Below are positions 1 through 7,316 of a stretch of 34,521 nt of DNA, one piece after another. The stretch covers positions 1 to 34,521 of the forward strand of contig NZ_JAQZBC010000023.1 of the NCBI RefSeq assembly GCF_029239295.1, given 5' to 3'. Under the pieces are notes generated by a model. It was given only the letters and a program-made list of their open reading frames with translations, was not told where the DNA came from and did no database searches. Numbering within the stretch: position 1 is the first letter of the stretch; each line of letters begins with the position of its first letter. Made by a program: the position numbers and the translations under genes. Source of the stretch: Sphingomonas sp. Its GTDB lineage: Bacteria; Pseudomonadota; Alphaproteobacteria; Sphingomonadales; Sphingomonadaceae.

Positions 1-129
1 GCACGAACTTTTTCGCTATTTCATACTCGAAAGCACGAACCGTAACGCCTTCCGATGTAGGAACGAACCTGCAACAATATGGTCAAGGCGTCGGCAAAGG
101 GTCGGCGAAAGCGAGAAAGTGGCCGTGAT

Positions 130-218
130 CACATAAAAGAAAGCCCGGCACGAAGGCCGGGCATCCCAGAGTTGATGGAGCGACGTCGCCAAACGCCGAT
201 CCGGAGTACAACCACTAC
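130..218 (-). ncRNA. candidate antisense/small RNA in the rep leader (ctRNA-like)
   Basis: On the minus strand a promoter-like pair is visible: TTGAAC as -35 (about 248-253), a 17-bp spacer and TATCAG as -10 (225-230). About 60-80 nt downstream is a clean intrinsic terminator, with a 7-bp stem GCCCGGC/GCCGGGC followed by TTTCTTTTAT. The predicted transcript is roughly 85-90 nt, lies 100-190 nt upstream of the replication gene start and is transcribed away from it. It would be antisense to the leader of any rep mRNA starting left of it. Countertranscribed RNAs of this size control copy number in several plasmid families. The identification is inference; the terminator is directly visible. Confidence 0.35.
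139..162 (-). terminator. intrinsic terminator, minus strand
   Basis: A perfect 7-bp stem (GCCCGGC / GCCGGGC) encloses a 6-nt loop. On the minus strand it is followed by a T-rich tract (TTTCTTTTAT). No minus-strand protein gene recognisable as real lies just upstream, which is why a short untranslated RNA is proposed. Confidence 0.6.
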
Positions 219-317
219 TCCCTCCTGATACCCGCGAACCCCTCCCGGTTCAAGGATGCGCGTCTCGCGCCACACCCTCTCTTTGCCTGTGTCCCGGCCC
301 CATGAGGGGGAAGGAAG

Positions 318-1271
318 ATGACGGCGTTTACCCTTGGGGAAGCGACGGCGCTGGCGCTCGGCCGTATGCCGCGCGCCGGGATGCCGGCGCGTGCGCAGGT
401 CGGCACGGGGGGCAGCGTTCGCCTGCGCCCACCCGCGCGCAGCGGCGCCCCGCACCCGACCGGCGCCCCGATCCGCCGCGACAGTATCGAGGCGGGGACG
501 TTCGAGGATCATTTCTTCGTCGTGCCGACAAAGGGTGAACCCGATCGCCTGCTGCGCCTGGCGCGCGCCGCGCTCGACGCCGGGCGCCGGCTGAAACGCG
601 CGGTTCGCCTCGAGGGCCGGGTTCTCTCGCCCGCCGAGGCCGCGCTCGCCGGGCTCACCGCGGGCGCGGTGCGCGTCTATGAGGAGATCTGCACCCTAGC
701 CCGCCTGAACCGGGGCCGCGTCTTCCCCAGCTACGACCGGCTCGCCGCGGCGACCGCGCTCGGCCGCGCGACCGTCGCCCGGGCGCTCCGCGCGCTCGAG
801 CTCGCCGGCTTCCTCGTCCGCCAGCGCCGCTTCAAGCGCGTCGCACAGGCGGAAGGCGCTGGCGAGACGCCGCGCTACGCCCAGACCTCCAACGCCTATC
901 GCCCGCTACTCCCCGCGCGCCTCCTGCCGCATCTGCCGCGCTGGCTCTCCCCCGCCCCGCTCCCTGCGGACGTCGAGCAACGCCAGGCGGATCGCACTGC
1001 GGAGGTCGCCGCGATGCACGACACCCTGTCCTGCCGCGAGCTCGCCCAGACGCTGGTCGGCGGATCGCTCGGCCGCGTTCTCGCCAAGCTCGGCGCCCAA
1101 CTCGATCGTCAGTTCGATCGCCGGGAAGCGCAGAAAATCGATCGTGGCGGCATCGTCACTGACTGCGAGTCTCAAAACCAGCCTCAACCGCTATTAGATT
1201 CAATATATCCAAGTCAAAACGGCCTCGGCCTAGTCGGCCGACACGTCGGGCCTGACGGCCTTCCCTGCTGA
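318..1271 (+). CDS. winged-helix plasmid replication-type protein
   Basis: 317 aa. Residues about 132-175 form a helix-turn-helix: RVFPSYDRLAAATALGRATV followed by a recognition-helix-like ALRALELAGFLV segment. This matches helix-turn-helix replication proteins on alphaproteobacterial plasmids. The N-terminal 60 residues are low-complexity and Arg/Pro-rich. The start at 318 has a strong Shine-Dalgarno sequence, GAGGGGG, 7 nt upstream. The last 45 residues are encoded by noticeably AT-richer DNA and are not recognisable, so the conserved part may end near residue 270. Its position next to a possible origin and 7 kb from parA supports a replication role. A transcription regulator is the main alternative. 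Family membership is inferred from motif memory, not from a search. Confidence 0.55.
   Translation: MTAFTLGEATALALGRMPRAGMPARAQVGTGGSVRLRPPARSGAPHPTGAPIRRDSIEAGTFEDHFFVVPTKGEPDRLLRLARAALDAGRRLKRAVRLEGRVLSPAEAALAGLTAGAVRVYEEICTLARLNRGRVFPSYDRLAAATALGRATVARALRALELAGFLVRQRRFKRVAQAEGAGETPRYAQTSNAYRPLLPARLLPHLPRWLSPAPLPADVEQRQADRTAEVAAMHDTLSCRELAQTLVGGSLGRVLAKLGAQLDRQFDRREAQKIDRGGIVTDCESQNQPQPLLDSIYPSQNGLGLVGRHVGPDGLPC
1225..1241. other. hairpin at the 3' end of the replication-type gene
   Basis: A perfect 6-bp inverted repeat TCGGCC/GGCCGA with a 5-nt loop is directly followed by a second small one (CCGAC/GTCGG). There is no T-run, so it is at best a weak terminator. It overlaps the last codons of the gene. 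Confidence 0.3.
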
Positions 1272-1624
1272 ACCGACCCCAAAACATCGCCAGCCACACC
1301 GCCTGAAACACCAGCCGAAGCGACGGCTTCGCCGCCGCAATGCTCCCTAGAGGGATCAGGCGGTTTCCGGCGTGGCACTTCACCGGTGCCGTACACGGCG
1401 AACGTCTCGGGGCGGCTTATCCATGCAGGCCGTCGCGAAGCCGACAGTCCGACATTCCGACAGCGCGACATGTCAACATAGGCGAGCACACCGGCGCATC
1501 CGTTCGCGCGCATGAGGCGTTCAGCGGCAATGGCATCGTCCCCTGCCCTCCTCCCCCCCCTCGCCGGTCGCCGCTGGCGGTGTGGTTCCCGGCCGGCAGG
1601 GCAGGACGACCGGCAGGACCGGCA
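1272..1624. other. intergenic region holding repeat array A
   Basis: No credible gene is seen here. The stretch contains the phased octamer array at 1442-1481, a C-rich run near 1550-1560, and the leader of the DUF1622-like gene. Reading frames across it in other phases have no recognisable protein features. Confidence 0.5.
1442..1481 (+). repeat. phased octamer array A, core CGACA every 8 bp
   Basis: CGACA occurs at 1442, 1450, 1458 and 1466, and CAACA at 1474, giving five units in exact 8-bp register. The octamers include CGACAGTC (also at 11779) and CGACATGT (also at 8419). It lies in the gap between the replication-type gene and the DUF1622-like gene. It is read here as a site for a DNA-binding protein, probably the RHH protein next to ParA. 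Confidence 0.7.
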
Positions 1625-2047
1625 ATGATCGACGACACCGCGCTGCTTCCGCTCGTCCATCTCGTCACCCGCTGCGTCGAACTGGTCGGCATCGCGGTGA
1701 TCCTTGTCGGCGCGCTCTATTCCGCGGTCCGTTTCGCTGGCGATGTCGCGCACTATCGGGCGGCGGGGCGCCACGACACGGCCGCCCCCCGCATCGATCC
1801 CTACAAGCAGCTGCGCTCCAACCTTGGCCGCTCGATCCTGCTCGGGCTCGAGCTGCTGGTCGCGGGCGACATCATCAATACCGTCGCGGTCGAGCCCACG
1901 CTGGGCAGCCTCGCGGTGCTTGCCGGCATCGTCCTCATCCGCACCTTTCTCAGCGTCTCGCTGGAGGTGGAGATCGAAGGCCGTTGGCCCTGGCAGGCCC
2001 CTCGCGCGGAAAAGTCGCTCGCCGACGGCACCCGCGAACAGGCCTGA
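1625..2047 (+). CDS. DUF1622-like inner-membrane protein
   Basis: 140 aa. There are about three hydrophobic segments: roughly residues 8-35 (LVELVG-type helix), 66-85, and 92-110. Between helices 1 and 2 lies a charged loop ending in DPYKQLRSNLGRSILLGLEL, a pattern familiar from DUF1622 proteins, which are small membrane proteins of unknown function. The ATG at 1625 opens the protein directly before the first helix; in-frame sequence upstream is not protein-like. It stands alone, about 120 bp before the next gene. Function is unknown. Confidence 0.7.
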   Translation: MIDDTALLPLVHLVTRCVELVGIAVILVGALYSAVRFAGDVAHYRAAGRHDTAAPRIDPYKQLRSNLGRSILLGLELLVAGDIINTVAVEPTLGSLAVLAGIVLIRTFLSVSLEVEIEGRWPWQAPRAEKSLADGTREQA

Positions 2048-2165
2048 CCACCCGTCCTTCGCGCCCGGCTGACCCCTTTCGAAATCGATTGCGCGCGACT
2101 GCTGGGACGTGAAAGAACGCCCTCATAACAAGGACGTTACGTCCTTCTCGGGGGGGAACAGGATC

Positions 2166-3329
2166 ATGCCATTCGTCACGCTGGCCGCCATGGCGGCTGC
2201 GCAGCTCTTTGTCCCCCGCCCAGGCCCCGGCCACATCCCCCCGCCCGCCTCCACGGGAACACGCTCGCTGCTGTCCTGGACGCCGGCCGACGTGCGCTGC
2301 GATCAGGGTGTCGCGACCGGCCAGGCGCTGCGCCGCCCGCTCGCCCATATGTACTGGGGGCCACCCCCCTCACCCAATTCCTCGCCGGCTTCCTCGTCCA
2401 GTTCCGCGCGGGACCCAGGGTTACGCCCCGGCGTGCTGCGTTTCGACATCGACGATACCGGTCGCCCGCTCTCAATCCGGCGCGAGGGGGTTTCTGCGCC
2501 TTATGCCCCCGATCTCGCGCCCGCGCTGGCCGCGAGCCGCTTCGCCGATGGCGGCAAGCGCACCGGCTGCACGATCACCTACACGCCGCGCGTCACCCCG
2601 CTCGATCAGGCGCCGGTCGCCGATCTCATCGCTTATACGCTCTCGCGCGAAAGCGGCCCGCTACCGCAGGAAGGATGGGCGCGGACCCGGCGGGAGGGGA
2701 ATTGCGACACCCGCCCGGTGCCCCAGCCGCTGCTGCGCGCGCTGCCCGACTTCCGCAAGCTGCCGGCAACGCCGGGGGTGAAGGATTGGGCGATGGTCGA
2801 TTATGAGATCGATGCCGAGGGCCAGCCACGACAGGCCAGCGTCACGCACGGCACCGGCAACAAGGCGCTCGATCAGGCCGCGATCACCGCGGTCGAGCAG
2901 AGCCGTTTCACCGCCGGCGCGCGCACCGGCTGCCGCTATCCTTATTGGATGGCGCCCGCGACGATCGCCGCCCCGCCCGCCCCCGCGCCGGGCGACCTCG
3001 CCCCGGCCGGCGCCAGCTGCGCGCGGCCCTATCCCTATGCCACGGCGCCGCGGCTCACCTATCCGGTCGCCTATAACCGACGCCAGATCGAAGGCTGGGC
3101 GATCGTCAGCTTCGATGTCGCGCCCTGGGGCGATATCGGGAATGTGAAGGTGCTCGCCGCGCAGCCAGCGGAGGATTTCGGCACCCACGCCGTCCAGCTG
3201 ATGCGCACCGCCCGTTTCCAGCCCTCCGCGGCCGGCCGCAGCGGCTGTGTCGAGCGGGTAAATTTCGTCACCGGCCCCAACGGCACCCCCGAACCAACCG
3301 CCCCACTCCCACCGCCCCCGGAGCATTGA
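2166..3329 (+). CDS. periplasmic protein with three TonB-C-like domains
   Basis: 387 aa from the ATG at 2166, which has a G-rich Shine-Dalgarno sequence ending about 10 nt upstream; an in-frame upstream start at 2109 has none. A short hydrophobic N-terminus suggests export. Three repeats resemble the TonB C-terminal fold: about residues 88-140 (GVLRFDIDDTGRP), 204-262 (WAMVDYEIDAEGQP) and 307-375 (WAIVSFDVAPWGDI). Each ends in an x-ARF/SRF-x segment and a Cys (TGC, TGC, SGC). There is no TonB-like membrane anchor with a long Pro/Lys linker, so this is more likely a secreted TonB-C-repeat protein than a genuine energy transducer. Its partner is unknown. Confidence 0.6.
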   Translation: MPFVTLAAMAAAQLFVPRPGPGHIPPPASTGTRSLLSWTPADVRCDQGVATGQALRRPLAHMYWGPPPSPNSSPASSSSSARDPGLRPGVLRFDIDDTGRPLSIRREGVSAPYAPDLAPALAASRFADGGKRTGCTITYTPRVTPLDQAPVADLIAYTLSRESGPLPQEGWARTRREGNCDTRPVPQPLLRALPDFRKLPATPGVKDWAMVDYEIDAEGQPRQASVTHGTGNKALDQAAITAVEQSRFTAGARTGCRYPYWMAPATIAAPPAPAPGDLAPAGASCARPYPYATAPRLTYPVAYNRRQIEGWAIVSFDVAPWGDIGNVKVLAAQPAEDFGTHAVQLMRTARFQPSAAGRSGCVERVNFVTGPNGTPEPTAPLPPPPEH

Positions 3330-3372
3330 CCCTTCGGGCTCAGCCTGGCGGTATGAAGAGAGGAGGCTGACC

Positions 3373-3579
3373 ATCGCACGCTACCGCTGGCACCCCGTCC
3401 CACCCTCGCGCCGGTTGAAGCTGGCCTGGTTCGCCACACTCGGCACCATCCTTGTTGTGCAGGTCGCGATGTGGCGTGGCATGCTGCGCTACAGCAGCTG
3501 GTGGATCCTCGGCATCCTGCTGGTGATACAAGGCGTGATCGTCTGGCGCTGGCCCAAAGTCCGTCCGATCGACGACTAG
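3373..3579 (+). CDS. small membrane protein with apparent ATC start
   Basis: This open frame, read to TAG at 3577-3579, encodes about 68 aa. It begins with ARYRWHPVPPSRRLKLAWF and contains two hydrophobic helices separated by MWRGMLRYSSWW. It ends in RWPKVRPIDD. The protein looks real: basic N-terminus, clean TM pattern, no rare low-complexity sequence. No ATG or GTG lies in frame before the conserved-looking start. A perfect Shine-Dalgarno sequence, GAGGAGG (3360-3366), sits 6 nt before an ATC codon (3373). A TTG at 3415 would give 54 aa but has no ribosome site. Either ATC is used, or ATG mutated to ATC and the gene is now weak. No family is recognised. Confidence 0.5.
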   Translation: MARYRWHPVPPSRRLKLAWFATLGTILVVQVAMWRGMLRYSSWWILGILLVIQGVIVWRWPKVRPIDD

Positions 3580-3605
3580 CGCGCCGTCGCGCGCACCCCG
3601 TCGCC

Positions 3606-3631
3606 CTGTCACGTCGGCCTGTCACGTCGGC
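3606..3631 (+). repeat. 13-bp tandem duplication
   Basis: The 13-mer CTGTCACGTCGGC occurs twice back to back (3606-3618 and 3619-3631) in the short gap before the secreted protein gene at 3688. It may be a regulator site or slippage. It does not share the 8-bp period of the other arrays. Confidence 0.6.
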
Positions 3632-3687
3632 TGACCAGCTGACGATTTGCCGGTTCTTTCACGCCCGGCTTGCGCTATCGTGGTCCG

Positions 3688-4011
3688 ATGCAAGGCGGAG
3701 CGACGCATCCCTTTCTGGCAGCCGCCCTTCTCGGTACGGTGTTCGCCGTGCCGGCCAGCGCGCAGAGCGCCAGCAACACGGAGGCGAAGCTGACCGCTTA
3801 TGGTGCGCGCCTGACCGAGCCCGAGGGCGTCGAGGTCAACAGCCGGCGCGTCAACAACCGCATCAACAGCCGGGTCAACGCTCGCCTCTCGACCCGCATC
3901 CAGCGCTACACCGCGCCCGCCAACCCTAGCGACGCGTTGCGTGCGCCCGAGGTCGAGCCCGGCCGGCGCGCGATCGAACAGCCGGTCCAGCAGGACGACC
4001 CGCGCGACTGA
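3688..4011 (+). CDS. small secreted protein of unknown function
   Basis: 107 aa from ATG 3688. The N-terminus is a good Sec signal peptide (hydrophobic LAAALLGTVFAV core, ASA-Q cleavage site near residue 25). The mature part is rich in Arg, Asn and Val (VNSRRVNNRINSRVNARLST) and probably helical or disordered, ending acidic (QDDPRD). A TTG six codons upstream is possible, but ATG places the signal peptide normally. The composition, with a repeating RVNxRINxR pattern, suggests a small periplasmic protein. No family is recognised. Confidence 0.55.
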   Translation: MQGGATHPFLAAALLGTVFAVPASAQSASNTEAKLTAYGARLTEPEGVEVNSRRVNNRINSRVNARLSTRIQRYTAPANPSDALRAPEVEPGRRAIEQPVQQDDPRD

Positions 4012-4120
4012 CGCGCCCGGCGCGGTAACGAAGCCGCCCGCATCCCCCTCCCCCCTTGCCCCATCACCGGCGTACCGCCACAGGCGCTCGCTGAACAGCG
4101 CGACGGACAGGGGGCAAAGG

Positions 4121-5083
4121 GTGGACAACAGGGTTTCGCGTCGCACGGTCATCACCGGCCTCACCGCCATGATCGCCGCGCCAGCCCTCTTCAGCCCCGC
4201 CCACGCCGAACGGCTGCCGCTCACGCCGCGTGAGACAGTGGGTGACGGCGTTACCCTCACGATCCGCGATTACAGCGCGCGCTTCCTCGATTTCCACGCC
4301 GCGGCACAGGGTCTCGATTCCGAGGCGCGGTGGAAGGCGTGGCAGGATCGCTACGGCTTTGCCGCGGTGCCCCCGGGGCCGGAGGGGGAAGCGGTCGCGC
4401 GCCGACTGCTCGACGCCGCCTGGCCACGATACGCGGCCGCGCTGCCGCTGATCCGCCAGGGCGCGGCCGGCATGGCCCCTGCCCCGCTCGACAGCGCGGT
4501 CGCGATCGCGCGCCTGTTCCGCGCGACCGCACCCTTGCGCATTGGCGTTGTTGCCTATGTTGGCGGGTTCGAGGACAATGCCTTTACCGCCGGCACCCCC
4601 GACGGACCACTCGTCTGCCTGCCGATCGAGATGGATCCGGCACGCCGCGCGATGCTGATGCCGCATGAGATGACCCATGCGGTGCACATGCTGTTGGCGA
4701 AGCTCCCGGCCGATTACGAACGCCCGCTGGGCCGCCTCCTGTTTGAGGAAGGGCTGGCGATGCACGCCGTCGCCGCGCTTCGTCCCGGCCTCGCCGACTG
4801 GGCCTATGTCGGCGAGCAACCATGGTACGATGCCGGGCTCGCCCGCCGCGCCGATATCCTCGCGGCCATCACCCCGCTGCTCGATGCCTCGGACGGCCCG
4901 ACATTGTTCCGCTTCACCATGGGTCAGGGCGCCACAGGTCGCGAGCGCGAGGCCTATCTCGCCGCCTGGCTGGTCATGGGCGCGCTGCTGAAGCAGGGCC
5001 GCACCCTCCCCGATCTCGTCCGCCTCCCCGCCGACGCGATCGTCCCCCTCGTCCGCGAGACGCTGGCCGGCCTCCCTGGCTGA
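4121..5083 (+). CDS. secreted HExxH zinc peptidase-like protein
   Basis: 320 aa from GTG 4121, preceded by GGGGCAAAGG. The N-terminus SRRTVITGL plus a hydrophobic stretch and an AHA cleavage site looks like a Tat signal. The zinc motif is HEMTH at residues 182-186. The sequence FEEGLAMH follows, with Glu209/Glu210 about 27 residues later, the position of the third zinc ligand in gluzincins. This arrangement resembles predicted Zn-dependent proteases such as the DUF2268 group. The protein would act in the periplasm; the substrate is unknown. Array B begins 6 bp after its stop codon. Confidence 0.6.
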   Translation: MDNRVSRRTVITGLTAMIAAPALFSPAHAERLPLTPRETVGDGVTLTIRDYSARFLDFHAAAQGLDSEARWKAWQDRYGFAAVPPGPEGEAVARRLLDAAWPRYAAALPLIRQGAAGMAPAPLDSAVAIARLFRATAPLRIGVVAYVGGFEDNAFTAGTPDGPLVCLPIEMDPARRAMLMPHEMTHAVHMLLAKLPADYERPLGRLLFEEGLAMHAVAALRPGLADWAYVGEQPWYDAGLARRADILAAITPLLDASDGPTLFRFTMGQGATGREREAYLAAWLVMGALLKQGRTLPDLVRLPADAIVPLVRETLAGLPG

Positions 5084-5088
5084 AATAG

Positions 5089-5206
5089 TGTTGTCGTAGT
5101 GTCGACATCACGACACTACGAGACTACGAGACTACGAGACTACGAGACTACGAGACTAAGACACTAAGACACTAAGACACTACGACAACACGACATATCG
5201 ACAGCT
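5089..5206 (+). repeat. phased octamer array B: 13 direct plus 2 inverted units
   Basis: This is the largest array. Thirteen units start every 8 bp from 5103 to 5199: CGACATCA, CGACACTA, five CGAGACTA, three AGACACTA, CGACAACA, CGACATAT and CGACAGCT. Two more units lie on the opposite strand at 5089-5104 (CGACAACA and CGACACTA read on minus). This makes an 11-bp inverted repeat TCGTAGTGTCG/CGACACTACGA around a 6-nt centre. CGACAACA recurs at 7171 and CGACAGCT at 9045. The array lies between the peptidase gene and the RcnB-like gene. Candidate plasmid centromere (inference). Confidence 0.8.
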
Positions 5207-5356
5207 GCGTCTGGCACGGTCACCGATGCCACGGCCTGCCCATCCTCCCCGGGCACAATTTGCGACCATTTGCCCGCCTGCGTGACACATGCCGGCGACA
5301 CATCACCCCCATCTTGCTCTCAACGCCGATCACCTTCGGCACGAAGGAGCAAGAAC

Positions 5357-5761
5357 ATGAACCGCTTTCTGATCGCAGCGCTGGCCACCACGATGGTCGC
5401 CACGCCGACGCTCGCCGCAGCGCAGCCGTATCGCGGCTCGGCGCACAATTCGGCGCACACGGTGGTGCAGCAGCGCGGTCATGGCCCGGTGGTCGTGAAG
5501 CAGCGCGGGCACGCTCCGGTCGTTGTGCAGCAGAACCGCCAGTATCGTGCGCCCGCGGCCCAATATCGCAGCAACTGGCGCAAGGGTGAGCGGTTCGACA
5601 CCCGCCAGGCCCGCAACTATCGGCAGATCGACTATCGCCAGTATCGCGGCCTCCAGGCCCCGCCGCGCGGCTATCAGTACGTCCAGTCGGGCAATGACGC
5701 GGTGCTGGTCGGCATCACCAGCGGCATCGTCGCCGCGGTCTTCGCCAGCCTGATCCGCTGA
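5357..5761 (+). CDS. RcnB-family periplasmic protein
   Basis: 134 aa from ATG 5357, with AAGGAG 7 nt upstream. A Sec signal peptide (residues 1-22, ending TLAAA) precedes a Gln/His/Val-rich linker with two near copies of QQRGHGPVVV. The C-terminal domain, about residues 70-134, contains FDTRQARNYRQIDYRQYRGL, then APPRGYQYVQSGNDAVLV and a final hydrophobic segment. This is the RcnB (nickel/cobalt regulator, PF11776) pattern common in sphingomonads. E. coli RcnB modulates metal efflux in the periplasm, but most sphingomonad members are uncharacterised, so a metal role here is only inferred. Confidence 0.75.
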   Translation: MNRFLIAALATTMVATPTLAAAQPYRGSAHNSAHTVVQQRGHGPVVVKQRGHAPVVVQQNRQYRAPAAQYRSNWRKGERFDTRQARNYRQIDYRQYRGLQAPPRGYQYVQSGNDAVLVGITSGIVAAVFASLIR

Positions 5762-5768
5762 GCCCCCA

Positions 5769-5801
5769 CCCGGATGACGGAGAACCGCTCCGTCATCCGG
5801 G
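5769..5801. terminator. 14-bp perfect hairpin between convergent genes
   Basis: The stem CCCGGATGACGGAG / CTCCGTCATCCGGG is perfect over 14 bp with loop AACCG. It starts 7 bp after the RcnB-like stop. A second hairpin, GTCACCC (5826-5832) with GGGTGAC (5847-5853), follows before the end of the minus-strand gene at 5893. Neither has a clear T-run, but together they fill a convergent gap, which suits a bidirectional terminator or REP-like element. Confidence 0.5.
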
Positions 5802-5892
5802 ACCAGTCCTTCAACCCCTCGGCCCGTCACCCCGGCCCCCGCGCCAGGGTGACGCTGCCATTCGCGGGCACGGGCAAGGCGGAACAGCGCGG

Positions 5893-6956
5893 CTATCGTA
5901 GCGTCTTGGGGTCGATCGCCATGACATTGCCGTTCATCGCCGCGCTCGGCCCACCCTTGCCCACCAAATCCCAGACCTGCTCGGGCGCCGGCATGCCGTT
6001 GAACGAGGGAAAGGCCAGCGTCCTGCCGTCGACATCGTCCAGCGACACGGAATAGTGGCCGTTCTTCTCGATCTGCCCCATCAGCGACGGCTCCACCCAC
6101 ACGATCCGCCCGGCATCCCCCAGCGCCAGCGCATAGCCCGCCGCACCCTCCCGGTCGGAGCGATAGACGCCATATTCTGCCTTCGCCTCGCCCTCGCGGC
6201 ACCAGCGCGAAGGCAGCACCGGCGCGGCCGGCTTGCTGGCAGAGGCGTTCTGCATGGCGATCGACCCGATCAGCTGCATCAGCATGTCGCTGCCCTCGGG
6301 CTTCAGCGCCTTGGCCTTGCGAAAGGAGAGCGGGGCGGCGCAGGCCATCACTGGCACGGCCGCCATGGCCGGGGCAGGGGGGGCGGCAGCAGCAGCAGCG
6401 GGGGCTCCCGCGGGCCAGCGGATCGCACCGATCAGCTGCATCAGACCCGCATCCAGTTCGTCGGCGGACAGGCTCTTCGCGCTCATCCGGACTGCGACGA
6501 TCCATTCGCCCAGCGGCATTACCGCGAGCGCCGTGCTGCGATAAGGGCCGGTTGCCTTGATAAAGACCTGGCGCAGCGACGAGGCGACCGGCGCCCCGCC
6601 CGCGGCAAAGCCGAGCGGCGCCCCGCTCACCGGCGCCGCGCCGCGCCGCGAAAGACTTCGTTCGCCTGCAGCGTCGTGGCGCCCCGGTCGAACCACAAGG
6701 CGACGTCGGCGATCGCCGGCTTGAAGAGAAAGACGCTCGCGATCACGCTCTCGTCCGGCGCCGTGAACTGCGCCGCCACGTCATGCTCGCTTTGCGTCGT
6801 ATCGCTCGATGCGGTGCGCTGCAGCCCGGCGAGGCGCGACGTCAGGATCAGGTCAGTCTCCTGATGCTGCCACCCCTTGTCGGCCGGCACCGCCAGCTCC
6901 CGCGCGGCGAGCGGCGTGGCGGACGCCAGCGCCAGGACCATCATCAGCACCCGCAT
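5893..6956 (-). pseudogene. secreted protein gene broken by a GCGCC repeat-unit gain
   Basis: The 5' part (6956 to about 6640) encodes a signal peptide (MRVLMMVLALASATPLAA) and about 85 residues ending in LWFDRGATTLQANEVFRGAA, then runs to a stop at 6627. The 3' part continues the protein in another frame: PVSGAPLGFAAG, then TGPYRSTALAVMPLGEWIVA, ending in DPKTLR at 5893. The break lies exactly at three tandem GCGCC units (6633-6647). With two units the frame reads through as FRGAAPVSGAPLGF. ATG 6956 has GGGGAGG 6 nt upstream. The intact product would be an exported protein of about 350 aa of unknown function. Pseudogene, phase-variable gene and assembly error are all possible. Confidence 0.6.
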
Positions 6957-7316
6957 GCGCATCCTCCCCAGCGGGGCTCTGCGTCCCCCATGAACCGAAG
7001 CCTGCGCGCCGCGCCGATCGCCGTCAAGCTTTCGAGTAACCGTCCTCCGGGTCCTGAAACCGGGTTCCACCTCCCCGATCTTGCCCCTCTCCCCGCGCGA
7101 TCGCCCTGCTGGCCCCGAAGACGCTGGCCGGGCGTCCCGATTAGAAACAGCTTGCCCTGTGTCGACACGCCGACAACACGACAATCATACGCGACAACGC
7201 GCATGTCCGTGCAGCTGACGTGTGCCCGCACGCGACTAACCGCAGTCGCGACCCCTGCCGACCGCTGATAGCGTTGTGCGACCGGTGCACGCGGCCGAGA
7301 TGTCGGGAGAACCTGC
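6957..7316. other. intergenic region with array C and a hairpin
   Basis: No gene is seen in this 360-bp divergent gap. It holds the Shine-Dalgarno sequence of the minus-strand gene, array C (7163-7186) and a perfect 7-bp stem CGCGACT/AGTCGCG with a 6-nt loop at 7231-7250. A GGGAGA ribosome site precedes the gene at 7317. Confidence 0.5.
7157..7186 (+). repeat. phased octamer array C
   Basis: CGACA occurs at 7163, 7171 and 7179 in 8-bp register. One inverted unit (minus-strand CGACACAG, 7157-7164) shares the central CG, as in arrays B and F. A further CGACA at 7192 is out of phase by 3 bp. The 13-mer CGACAACACGACA is shared with array B (5183-5195). Confidence 0.6.

Larger units (their letters stand above)
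1..317. other. possible replication origin / rep leader region
   Basis: This non-coding stretch lies upstream of the replication-type gene. The hexamer ACGAAC recurs at 3-8, 35-40 and 63-68 (the first two as GCACGAAC), and two near-identical 11-mers, GTCGGCAAAGG and GTCGGCGAAAG, lie back to back at 90-111. These could be degenerate iterons, but spacings of 32 and 28 bp are irregular and the window edge cuts the region. A minus-strand terminator hairpin sits at about 141-160. The Shine-Dalgarno sequence GAGGGGG at 304-310 serves the gene starting at 318. Origin function is inferred from position only. Confidence 0.3.

Noticed and set aside
1214..1774. Long minus-strand reading frame of about 186 codons across array A and the DUF1622-like gene
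   Set aside because: Arg/Gly-rich composition without domain, signal or ribosome site; it is antisense to a better gene and typical of high-GC shadow frames.
2661..3374. Minus-strand frame of 237 codons opposite the TonB-C-like gene
   Set aside because: Gly/Arg-rich, no recognisable features; the plus frame has signal-like N-terminus, repeats and a ribosome site.
5103..5206. CRISPR array as explanation for the tandem repeats at 5103-5206
   Set aside because: Units are 8 bp with no unique spacers, and no cas genes are present.
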